A stretch of DNA of 57,434 bases from Neobacillus citreus. Lineage in GTDB: Bacteria > Bacillota > Bacilli > Bacillales > Cytobacillaceae. Position 1 is the first letter of the stretch. The number at the start of each line of letters is the position of its first letter. This document shows positions 19,980 to 29,029 of the stretch, piece after piece. Below the pieces are notes generated by a model that saw only the letters and a list, made by a program, of their open reading frames with translations, made no database searches and had not been told where the DNA came from. Location: positions 1 through 57,434 of the forward strand of contig NZ_JAGYPE020000037.1 of NCBI RefSeq assembly GCF_018343545.2, written 5' to 3'. Position numbers and translations under genes: made by a program.

Positions 19980-20114
19980 CTAGCGATTTTTTAATGGCCT
20001 TAATCCACGTCGTTCAATTTCATCTTTAAGAATTTTTATCCATTCCTTTTCCTTACCAGACTTCAATGCATCCCGATACGAAAGAATTAGCTGTTCATTA
20101 CTCATAATCTTCAA
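19980..20114 (-). CDS. Sda-like sporulation histidine kinase inhibitor
   Basis: A 44-aa ORF reads MKIMSNEQLILSYRDALKSG and ends DEIERRGLRPLKNR. It aligns well with what I recall of Sda (MRKLSDELLIESY..., ENEIKRRSL), a helical hairpin that blocks sporulation kinases after replication stress. The TTG at 20114 is chosen because AGGAGG sits 10 nt upstream; the ATG at 20105 would lie 19 nt from it. The Sda assignment rests on remembered sequence; the ORF and its ribosome binding site are visible. Confidence 0.68.
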   Translation of the reverse strand: MKIMSNEQLILSYRDALKSGKEKEWIKILKDEIERRGLRPLKNR

Positions 20115-20293
20115 TTAAGAATGCCCTCCTCTGAAAGTGGATTGAATATTCAGTTTTTACTATTGTAATGGTTTACAATGGATTTGAGAACCCTTACTGA
20201 TAAAATTTTCACAAATTTGTCATTCTTAATTACGGGCTATGTTTACTATAAATGGAAATATTATATTTAAAAAATATTGAATATTCCAAAAAA

Positions 20294-20324
20294 TATGTTA
20301 ACATACATTTTGTAAGCGTTTTAT
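20294..20324 (+). promoter_or_regulatory. Candidate operator and cre site before the acyl-CoA synthetase
   Basis: TATGTTAACATA (20294-20305) is a perfect 12-bp palindrome. TGTAAGCGTTTTAT (20311-20324) matches the CcpA cre consensus TGWAANCGNTNWCA at 12 of 14 positions. Catabolite repression of fatty-acid use would make sense, but is inferred. Confidence 0.45.
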
Positions 20325-20361
20325 TTTATTGAATTGTAAAGTGTTTTAGGGGGTTGTAAGG

Positions 20362-21999
20362 ATGTCGGAATTATTAACTGTAACAGTTGGAGAGCTGTTA
20401 GAAGAAAAAGCAAAATTACACCCAGAGCATGAAGCAGTCGTGTATTCAGACCGGAATCTGAGATGGACCTACAGCAGGTTCAACCAAGTTTGCCGGACTG
20501 CTGCAAAAGGCTTAATGAAGCTTGGAATCGAAAAGGGAGAGCATCTTGCAGCATGGTCGACAAACACTCCTGAGTGGCTGATTACCCAATTTGCTACAGG
20601 AAAGATGGGGGCGGTACTGGTTACGGTAAACACAAACTATCGAACAGCAGAATTGGAATATCTTTTAAAACAATCAGACTCCACTACGATTATTTTAATG
20701 GATAAAATGAAGGATTCTTCCTATGTCGATATGCTTTACGAAATTGCACCTGAATTAAAAACTTCAGAACCGGGCAGGTTGAAAAGCAGCAAGCTGCCAT
20801 TCCTTAAGAATGTCATCGTATTGGGGGAGAAGAGATACCCAGGTACCTTTTCATGGGATGATATTATTCGCTTAGGTGAATTGGTTTCAGATCAAGAACT
20901 GGATAACAGGATGAACTCACTTGAACCCGATGATGTGATTAACATGCAGTATACTTCCGGGACAACAGGTTTCCCCAAGGGGGTTATGCTGACCCATAAT
21001 AATATTGTCAATAATGCCTTAAATATTGCAAATTGCATGAAGCTGACCGTTCAAGACCGCCTTTGCATACCAGTTCCATTTTTTCACTGCTTCGGATGTG
21101 TTCTTGGTACAATGGCTTGCATGACTGTAGGAGCTACCATGGTACCGGTACAGGAATTCAGCCCGAAAAAGGTACTTCAGACGGTTCAAGATGAAAAATG
21201 CACGGGACTTCACGGTGTTCCGACCATGTTTATCGCGGAATTGAATGATCCTGAGTTTGAAAAGTATAACCTGTCGTCCTTAAGAACCGGGATCATGGCT
21301 GGATCAAATTGTCCAATTGAAGTCATGAAAGCCGTTATCGAAAGGATGGGGGCCACGGAAATTACGATTGCCTATGGACAAACAGAGTCCTCACCGGTCA
21401 TTACCCAGACGCGGACAGATGACCCTATTGAATTACGGGTGGAAACAGTCGGAAAAGCTCTGCCAAATGTCGAAGTGAAAATTGTAGAACCGGGAACGAG
21501 TAGGGAAGTGCCGCGCGGTATTCAGGGGGAGCTTTGCACCAGAGGTTACCATGTCATGAGAGGCTACTACAAAAATATTGAGGCAACGACAGAAGCGATT
21601 GACCAAGAGGGCTGGCTGCATACAGGTGACTTGGCGGTCATGGATGAAAACGGCTACTGCAAAATTACCGGCCGATTGAAGGATATGATTATAAGAGGTG
21701 GTGAAAATATCTATCCCCGTGAAATTGAAGAATTTTTATATACAAATCCCAAAATTTTAGATGTCCAGGTGGTAGGAATCCCCGATGAAGTGTATGGGGA
21801 AGAGGTAATGGCCTGGATCATATTAAAAGAAGGGGAGTCGGCGGATGCTGAGGAGGTCAGGGAATTCTGCAAAGGAAAAATCTCGAAACATAAAATCCCG
21901 CGGTATATAGAATTTACAGACTCTTATCCAATGACAGCCTCCGGAAAAATACAAAAATACCGGTTAAGGGAGAAGGCAAAAGAAGTAGTGAAAAGATAA
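20362..21999 (+). CDS. Acyl-CoA synthetase (AMP-binding, YngI-like)
   Basis: ATP-dependent acyl-CoA ligase of the ANL superfamily, 545 aa. The P-loop motif is YTSGTTGFPKGVMLTHNN, the A5 motif AYGQTESSPV, the A7-A8 motifs GWLHTGDLAVMDENGY and GRLKDMIIRGGENIYP, and the C-terminal catalytic Lys lies in ASGKIQKYRLRE. It resembles YngI-type medium/long-chain enzymes more than acetyl-CoA synthetase; the chain length is not resolved. It stands alone with a possible cre site upstream. Confidence 0.92.
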   Translation: MSELLTVTVGELLEEKAKLHPEHEAVVYSDRNLRWTYSRFNQVCRTAAKGLMKLGIEKGEHLAAWSTNTPEWLITQFATGKMGAVLVTVNTNYRTAELEYLLKQSDSTTIILMDKMKDSSYVDMLYEIAPELKTSEPGRLKSSKLPFLKNVIVLGEKRYPGTFSWDDIIRLGELVSDQELDNRMNSLEPDDVINMQYTSGTTGFPKGVMLTHNNIVNNALNIANCMKLTVQDRLCIPVPFFHCFGCVLGTMACMTVGATMVPVQEFSPKKVLQTVQDEKCTGLHGVPTMFIAELNDPEFEKYNLSSLRTGIMAGSNCPIEVMKAVIERMGATEITIAYGQTESSPVITQTRTDDPIELRVETVGKALPNVEVKIVEPGTSREVPRGIQGELCTRGYHVMRGYYKNIEATTEAIDQEGWLHTGDLAVMDENGYCKITGRLKDMIIRGGENIYPREIEEFLYTNPKILDVQVVGIPDEVYGEEVMAWIILKEGESADAEEVREFCKGKISKHKIPRYIEFTDSYPMTASGKIQKYRLREKAKEVVKR

Positions 22000-22080
22000 T
22001 ATTTTCAATGTTGTTGCACGATACCGGCCCTTTTGATTATACTTAAACTTGGACAATTGAGGAAAAAGGGCGGTGAAAGC

Positions 22081-22284
22081 ATGATTCATCTGACATGGCG
22101 TGAACGCGAAACAGTTAAGAAAGTTAAATGTGTGCATACAAACGCTGAAAAATATATGGTAAAAAACATGTTGACTGTTGGAAAAGTGTACGATGTAAAA
22201 AATGAAACGGAAGAATTCTATTACATTATTGACAACTCCGGCAAGGTCGGCGGATTTTATAAGGATTATTTTCAAGACGCATAA
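22081..22284 (+). CDS. DUF6501-like small protein
   Basis: A 67-aa soluble protein, MIHLTWRERETVKKVKCVHT..., ending VGGFYKDYFQDA. I recall this pattern from the Bacillus DUF6501 family; no function is known. The ATG at 22081 is chosen over an upstream in-frame ATG because GGGCGGTG lies just before it and the family begins MIHLTW. A terminator begins at the stop codon. Confidence 0.75.
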   Translation: MIHLTWRERETVKKVKCVHTNAEKYMVKNMLTVGKVYDVKNETEEFYYIIDNSGKVGGFYKDYFQDA

Positions 22285-22317
22285 AAAATGCCTGGCACTT
22301 TAAGCCAGGCATTTTTC
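22284..22317. terminator. Bidirectional terminator
   Basis: A 13-bp stem AAAAATGCCTGGC / GCCAGGCATTTTT lies between the convergent DUF6501-like and YhcN/YlaJ genes. Confidence 0.9.
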
Positions 22318-22895
22318 TATTTTGCATCCGGGAATACACGTCGGATGGTATCTGTAAATTCGTCAAATAAACCGGAAACTGGCCGACCTTTCCGAACGTC
22401 TCTTTCAAAACGATTCATTCGTTCATAAAAATCTGGATTAACGGAAACATAGACGTTATCAATATCTGGATCCACTAATTTAACTGTTCTAGAAATTGTA
22501 TCTTTGACATTGGCTGTAAGTCCATTCCGTGCCGTACGGTTCAGTTTTGCGGCAACATAAGCATTATGATTCGAGACGATAATATTGGCGTGATTTACCT
22601 CAGGCAGGTCCGATACCTTGCGGGCTGCTTCCTCGGCAACACGCATTTTGGAACCCGTAGTACTTTGCACATTTGTCCCACGGATATCTTGTTTGTTAAT
22701 ATTTCTATCCAATTCTTGATCGCTGACATCAACACCTGAAATGGCCGGCCCACCGTGATTTGGAATATTATAATTTACTTTGGCTGGATTTATCTCATTG
22801 CGGGTGGAGGTATCGTCATTCACATCATTTCTCGCACAGCCAATTAGGCAGAGACTAAACATGATAGTAGCAGTAAAGAACAGTCTCAATTTCAC
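22317..22895 (-). CDS. YhcN/YlaJ-family sporulation lipoprotein
   Basis: A 192-aa lipoprotein. After the positively charged start VKLRLFF a hydrophobic segment ends in the lipobox LIGC, and the mature domain (about 85-180) has the YhcN/YlaJ pattern: ARKVSDLPEVNHANIIVSNH, AYVAAKL and DIDNVYVSVNPDF. Members are found in spore membranes; the exact role is unclear. I start at GTG 22895 behind AAGGAGTGC; an extended reading to 22943 would bury the signal peptide. Confidence 0.85.
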   Translation of the reverse strand: MKLRLFFTATIMFSLCLIGCARNDVNDDTSTRNEINPAKVNYNIPNHGGPAISGVDVSDQELDRNINKQDIRGTNVQSTTGSKMRVAEEAARKVSDLPEVNHANIIVSNHNAYVAAKLNRTARNGLTANVKDTISRTVKLVDPDIDNVYVSVNPDFYERMNRFERDVRKGRPVSGLFDEFTDTIRRVFPDAK

Positions 22896-22972
22896 TTTTT
22901 TGCACTCCTTTTTTAAGTTGTACAAAAATAGGTTTCCAAACATGAAAATAAACTATCCACTGAAATAATAAA

Positions 22973-23121
22973 AGGCTTTTCAACAAGTCTGTTGATTGGC
23001 GCTCCAGGCACTTCGCTTTCCGCGGGCGTGACGGGGAGCCTCCTCGTCGCTTCGCTCCTGCGGGGTCTCCCCTGCCCCGTACTCCCGCAGGAGTCTTCGT
23101 GCCTTCCGCGCCAATCAACAG
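22973..23121. repeat. Palindromic intergenic repeat, copy 1
   Basis: Ends are perfect 14-bp inverted repeats (CTGTTGATTGGCGC at 22989, GCGCCAATCAACAG to 23121). The interior is GC-rich and itself partly palindromic. The left flank GGCTTTTCAACAAGT recurs, inverted, beside copy 3. It is far richer in GC than its surroundings. Confidence 0.85.
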
Positions 23122-23170
23122 GTGTATTCAATAAAGTCCTTCAACTCAAATAAAATAAGTGGTGAATTTA

Positions 23171-23472
23171 ATGTTTAAGTCAAAAGAGTATAGCTAAGTG
23201 AATATGAATTTGTTTCTATTGATGAATTGGTTCCAGATGACCACCTTCTTCGCGTGATTGAAAAATACTTTGATTTGAAAAAGTTCGTCCAGTTTATAGT
23301 CAGAAAAAATGCTTTATAAATTTAGAAAGGAAAAAATTGAGCGAAGCTATCAGACTCAAAAGAGCTGCATGGGATTCGTAACTGTAGGTTACGGGGATTG
23401 AATAATGGAAGAGAACAGGCTCTCCTTACTAAAGTCTGTAAAAAAAAGAAAGTACTGCAACGCACTCATTAA
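23171..23472 (+). pseudogene. Internally deleted, frameshifted IS1182-family transposase remnant
   Basis: From 23200 one frame reads EYEFVSIDELVPDDHLLRVIEKYFDF, the N-terminus of IS1182-type transposases. From about 23320 KFRKEKIERSY appears, and after a frame change ELHGIRNCRLRGLNNGREQAL, the family's C-terminal signature, ends at TAA 23470-23472. Some 350 codons between are missing and there are at least two frameshifts. It cannot make transposase. It sits between palindromic repeats 1 and 2. Confidence 0.82.
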
Positions 23473-23516
23473 GGCTGTAAAGTGTGTGTTGCAATACTTT
23501 CTGTTGGTTTGTCTCC

Positions 23517-23650
23517 CTGTTGATTGGAGCGGAGGGCATTCGACTCCTGCGGGATATAGAGGTCACTGGAGACCCCGCAGGCGCCCAAAGCGCCGAGGAG
23601 GCTCCAGGACCTCCCCGCGGAAAGCGAATGCCCGGAGCGGAAATCAACAG
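23517..23650. repeat. Palindromic intergenic repeat, copy 2
   Basis: Begins CTGTTGATTGGAGCGG and ends GCGGAAATCAACAG. Subterminal GGGCATTCG / CGAATGCCC also pair. It belongs to the same family as copy 1. ORFs predicted through it are artefacts of the GC-rich palindrome. Confidence 0.85.
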
Positions 23651-23702
23651 GCCAATTAGCAGGGACAAACAATAAAAGTATTGGTATTTAGGTTTAGACA
23701 CA

Positions 23703-23737
23703 ATAAAAAATTGCCGAGAAAGTACCTTTCTCGACAA
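23703..23737 (-). terminator. Terminator of the yidC transcript
   Basis: On the minus strand TTGTCGAGAAAG pairs with CTTTCTCGGCAA, followed by TTTTTTATTG. It lies about 40 nt after the yidC stop. Confidence 0.85.
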
Positions 23738-23778
23738 TCTAGGAAGTATCTGTAACGTTGCTTCTTTTAATGAATAGG

Positions 23779-24555
23779 TTATTTTGCCTGCGCTTCTGCA
23801 GGTTTTTTTGCATAGAGCTTTTGACTAATCAAGGTTTGAACAGTCAGGAACGTTCCCCCAACAACCCAGTAAAGCGGCAGAGCGGCAGGTGCACTGAAAG
23901 AGAACATGACAATCATAAGCGGGGACATTAACCCCATAAATTTCATTTGTTGACGCTGCTGTTCTGGCATGGTTGACTGAGAAACTCTAAATTGGAAATA
24001 ATAAATAACCCCTGCAATGATAGTGATAACGATATCAGGATGCCCCAAACTAAACCATAAAAATTTATGAGAAGCAATTTCTTGGGAGCCGCGAATTGCA
24101 TAGTAAAAGCCTGTTAATATCGGCATCTGAATAAGAATTGGAAGGCAGCCCATATTTAATGGGTTAACACCATGCTTTTGATATAGACCCATCATTTCAG
24201 CTTGCAGTTCTTGTTTTTTCTTTGCATCCTTTTCGGCCTTCATCTTCTTTTGAATTGCATCCATCTCAGGCTTTAAGGCATCCATTTTTTCTTTCATATG
24301 CATTTGATTTTTATATTGTCTTAGCATTAATGGCATTAACACAAGCCTGATGATCAAAGTTACGAAAATAATTGCTAATCCATAGTTTCCGCCAAAAACT
24401 TCTGCGAAGAAGTGAATAATTTTTGCAAATGGTTCAACAAAGTACGTATGGAAGAAACCATCATTTTTCCCGCTTTGCTGGGAAGAGCATGCAGATAATA
24501 GTAATACAGAAAAAGATAGAATAATTAATAGTAACGATGATTTATGTTTTTTCAT
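23779..24555 (-). CDS. yidC2: Membrane protein insertase YidC/OxaA (YidC2-like)
   Basis: Inserts and folds membrane proteins with or without Sec. The 258-aa precursor has a lipobox signal peptide (Cys23 in LSACSS), then the conserved five-helix core with NYGLAIIFVTLIIRLVLMPLMLRQY, a charged cytoplasmic hairpin (MKEKMDALKPEMDAIQKKMK) and NMGCLPILIQMPILTGFYYAI. It is not beside rnpA or jag, so it fits the second Bacillus paralogue (YqjG/YidC2) rather than SpoIIIJ. Its ribosome binding site is buried in a hairpin formed with the end of the preceding ORF. Confidence 0.93.
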   Translation of the reverse strand: MKKHKSSLLLIILSFSVLLLSACSSQQSGKNDGFFHTYFVEPFAKIIHFFAEVFGGNYGLAIIFVTLIIRLVLMPLMLRQYKNQMHMKEKMDALKPEMDAIQKKMKAEKDAKKKQELQAEMMGLYQKHGVNPLNMGCLPILIQMPILTGFYYAIRGSQEIASHKFLWFSLGHPDIVITIIAGVIYYFQFRVSQSTMPEQQRQQMKFMGLMSPLMIVMFSFSAPAALPLYWVVGGTFLTVQTLISQKLYAKKPAEAQAK

Positions 24556-24606
24556 ATTTCCTCCTAAAGGTATGATTTAGTATAAAGTAGAGAATAAGAA
24601 GGAAAT
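24556..24606 (-). promoter_or_regulatory. Hairpin sequestering the yidC ribosome binding site
   Basis: In the minus-strand RNA AUUUCCUUCU (24606-24597, inside the 3' end of the upstream ORF) pairs with AGGAGGAAAU (24565-24556), ten pairs with one G.U, closing a 31-nt loop. The 3' arm contains the yidC Shine-Dalgarno sequence. Opening would require a ribosome on the last codons of the upstream ORF. Confidence 0.7.
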
Positions 24607-24879
24607 TGGCTTTTCAGAATCATCGTCCCGGAAACACGCTTTTCTTCGGATAAATTTAACGATTCTTATTAAAATAATACTAATCGTTAAACTGCTTTTT
24701 TTCTTATAAAAAAACAGCGGGTGAATAATTTTTGAGCCATATGGGTTCGAAAGCGAACCAATTGATGAGGAATCTACACCCAAAGCCCACAAATTTTTTA
24801 AAACCAGTCCTAGATAAAGACTCATATAAAGGGCTGTTAAGGTATTAATATCCGAATGATCGATTAATAATTGAAACAA
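24577..24879 (-). CDS. MifM-like regulatory nascent-chain leader of yidC
   Basis: A 100-aa ORF ends 21 nt before yidC. One membrane segment (about 12-33, LTALYMSLYLGLVLKNLW) is followed by a basic C-terminal region RIVKFIRRKACFRDDDSE. In B. subtilis MifM, Arg69, Ile70, Trp73, Ile74 and a later acidic run cause translation arrest; here Arg72, Ile73, Phe76, Ile77 and Asp85-87 keep the spacing. I start at TTG 24879 because GAGGTG lies 6 nt upstream; a GTG at 24888 is the alternative. Together with the hairpin this suggests a monitor of membrane insertion. Homology is inferred from layout and motif only. Confidence 0.65.
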   Translation of the reverse strand: MFQLLIDHSDINTLTALYMSLYLGLVLKNLWALGVDSSSIGSLSNPYGSKIIHPLFFYKKKSSLTISIILIRIVKFIRRKACFRDDDSEKPISFLFSTLY

Positions 24880-24988
24880 ACATTTCACCTCGCATCAGGT
24901 AACCAATGATATGAGTATATAAGAGAATAGCCAAATAATCAATTATTGTTGTGATGTTAATGTTTGGGTCTAAATGTTCATGAAAAGT

Positions 24989-25025
24989 AAAGAACACTTA
25001 CTCCCGGAAGGAATTAGTGTTCTTT
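24989..25025 (-). terminator. pfl operon terminator
   Basis: AAAGAACACT / AGTGTTCTTT stem with a 17-nt loop. It overlaps the end of pflA and is followed on the minus strand by TACTTTTC. Confidence 0.65.
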
Positions 25026-25763
25026 AGGTTTTTGCCAATGTGCAGTTAACATCGTATAGGCAAGATCAACTTTCTCTTCGCTTGGCGGTTCCACATCCTT
25101 TAAAGGGTATTCGTGGCCGAGCGCTTCCCATTTATAAACGCCCAGTTTGTGGTAAGGAAGAATTTCAATTTTTCGAACGTTTGCAAGTGTTCCAATGAAT
25201 TCGCCAAGATTCTTCAAGTCTTCCGGTTCATCAGTTACAGATGGAACTAAAACGTGACGAACCCAAATCGGGACATTTCGGTCTGACAAAAACTTGGCAA
25301 ACTCGAGAATATGGTCATTGGCCATACCGGTCAACTGGATATGTTTTTTCCTGTTTATATGTTTCAAATCTAGCAATATTAGATCGGTGTAAAGTAACAG
25401 TTCTTCAAGCTGTTCGATGAACAGCTTGGAATGGGAAAAGCAGCCCCCGGAGGAATCGATGGTTGTATGGATTCCTTTCTTTTTACATTCCCTAAATAGT
25501 TCAATGAGAAAGGGAACCTGCAGGAGGGGTTCACCCCCGCTGACGGTAATGCCGCCTCCTGAGGCTTGGATAAATGGGAGGTAGGATTCCAAATCATCTA
25601 TGATTTCGGAAACTGTCATTTCCTTTCCGGTGCCGATTTCCCAAGTATCGGCATTATGACAAAATTGGCAGCGCAGCAGACAGCCTTGTGTAAAAATGAC
25701 ATAGCGGATTCCTGGCCCATCTACGGTTCCTAATGTTTCAATAGAATGAATGTTTCCGTTCAT
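25014..25763 (-). CDS. pflA: Pyruvate formate-lyase activating enzyme
   Basis: Radical-SAM enzyme that installs the glycyl radical on PflB under anaerobic conditions. The cluster motif CLLRCQFC gives Cys28, Cys32 and Cys35 (CxxxCxxC). GGGITVSGGEPLLQ binds SAM. It is 249 aa. It follows pflB by 55 nt, so the two form an operon, and ends in its own terminator. Confidence 0.96.
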   Translation of the reverse strand: MNGNIHSIETLGTVDGPGIRYVIFTQGCLLRCQFCHNADTWEIGTGKEMTVSEIIDDLESYLPFIQASGGGITVSGGEPLLQVPFLIELFRECKKKGIHTTIDSSGGCFSHSKLFIEQLEELLLYTDLILLDLKHINRKKHIQLTGMANDHILEFAKFLSDRNVPIWVRHVLVPSVTDEPEDLKNLGEFIGTLANVRKIEILPYHKLGVYKWEALGHEYPLKDVEPPSEEKVDLAYTMLTAHWQKPKEH

Positions 25764-25818
25764 GATGATTCTCCTCTCATTAAAAGCAGAGGCTGAAGGG
25801 GACAGCCTCTATTCTTTT

Positions 25819-28044
<2,226 letters not shown>

Positions 28045-28072
28045 GTTTTTTCACCTCTAAATGAAATAAAAT

Positions 28073-28264
28073 TTATATAACAGATTGGCTATTATTTCTA
28101 CACTTAAAGTATAACAGGTTAACAATCTGAAATAAGGGATAAATGTTAAGATATTGTGAAATGAAGAATTTGTTGGGGTTTTTTATGGAGAATTTGAACG
28201 AATTATGAACATGTTTATAAACTGTTTCACTTTATTTATATAACAAACACCGCCTGTTATATAA
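28073..28264 (-). promoter_or_regulatory. pflB upstream region with TTATATAACA repeats
   Basis: TTATATAACA occurs at 28073-28082 and 28236-28245, and inverted (TGTTATATAA) at 28255-28264. The last two form a perfect 10-bp inverted repeat with a 9-bp spacer. A minus-strand extended -10, TG-T-TATACT (28108-28113), may be the pfl promoter. CAGATTG / CAATCTG flank it. The rest of 28045-28343 shows nothing further. Confidence 0.45.
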
Positions 28265-28343
28265 GAACGATTCAACAATAACAGCACCTAAATAGTGATT
28301 ACTAGTGAACAGCATAAAAAAACAGGAGAAAAATGCTCCTGTT

Positions 28344-28802
28344 TTAATCTACGATAATATCAGCAATCATTGGACCATTATGGGCACGATTGGAATGAAC
28401 TTCGCAAATTAAGCGATAGGTACCCTCCTTGGAAAATTGAAGTGGAACGATTGTTTCTTCCCCTTTTTTTACAGTCCCCTTGATATTTGTACCTTCAATA
28501 TAGAATGGATGTTCTTCTCCGTTAATGCCGGTTATATACAATTTAACCTTTTCTCCTTTTTCTATAATGATTTGACTCGGATCCCAACGATAGGCCTCAA
28601 TATCTTTCCCGTTTTTCATTTTGGATTTGTATTCAACTGTCACCATATGGATTTCTCGTATTTTCCCATCTGCCTTCTGATTAAAGACCGCAGCATCCCC
28701 AGCTTTTAATAGAAACCAAGATGAAATTGCAGCAAGCATAATACCCACAGCTAAAACGAATAGAAGTGTTTCTTTTTTTAATATTAAAAATTTCACAAGC
28801 AT
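28344..28802 (-). CDS. Membrane-anchored cupredoxin-like protein
   Basis: A 152-aa protein with one N-terminal membrane anchor (about 10-33) and an extracytoplasmic beta domain. Putative copper ligands are His98 (GEEHPF), Cys133, His136, His141 and Met145 (CEVHSNRAHNGPM). There is one Cys, so it is not a CuA site. The Cys, +3 His, +8 His spacing recalls red-copper nitrosocyanin, although the upstream ligand here looks like His or Glu97. Likely a small electron carrier or copper-binding protein. It converges on nothing and faces mprF. Confidence 0.78.
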   Translation of the reverse strand: MLVKFLILKKETLLFVLAVGIMLAAISSWFLLKAGDAAVFNQKADGKIREIHMVTVEYKSKMKNGKDIEAYRWDPSQIIIEKGEKVKLYITGINGEEHPFYIEGTNIKGTVKKGEETIVPLQFSKEGTYRLICEVHSNRAHNGPMIADIIVD

Positions 28803-29029
28803 AACCCCCCTCTAATATTTGTCCTAGTTTATTCATATGCCGGATAGGTGGGAAAACTTGTCTACTTTTTTTCCTGAATTTTCGAATTGCCTCTGACCAG
28901 ATGGTTGAACGTTCGATAAAATGTCTACACTTGTAATAAGTCACCGCAAGAAAGTAAGAAATTGCTTTGTATTTCTTTCATAAACGTTTATAGTAAAATC
29001 AGGGATGATATGAATACTAGGTGATTATT

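Noticed and set aside
22855..23131. Two overlapping minus-strand ORFs around repeat 1
   Set aside because: Same reason: reading frames across a palindrome, beginning inside the YhcN/YlaJ gene.
23405..23737. Several Arg/Gly/Pro-rich ORFs on both strands
   Set aside because: All pass through palindromic repeat 2 and the transposase remnant; composition follows the GC-rich palindrome.
28045..28343. Fnr or Rex box for pflB
   Set aside because: Only half-sites (for example TTGTGA at 28154) are visible; no TGTGA-N6-TCACA palindrome at a suitable distance from the putative promoter.
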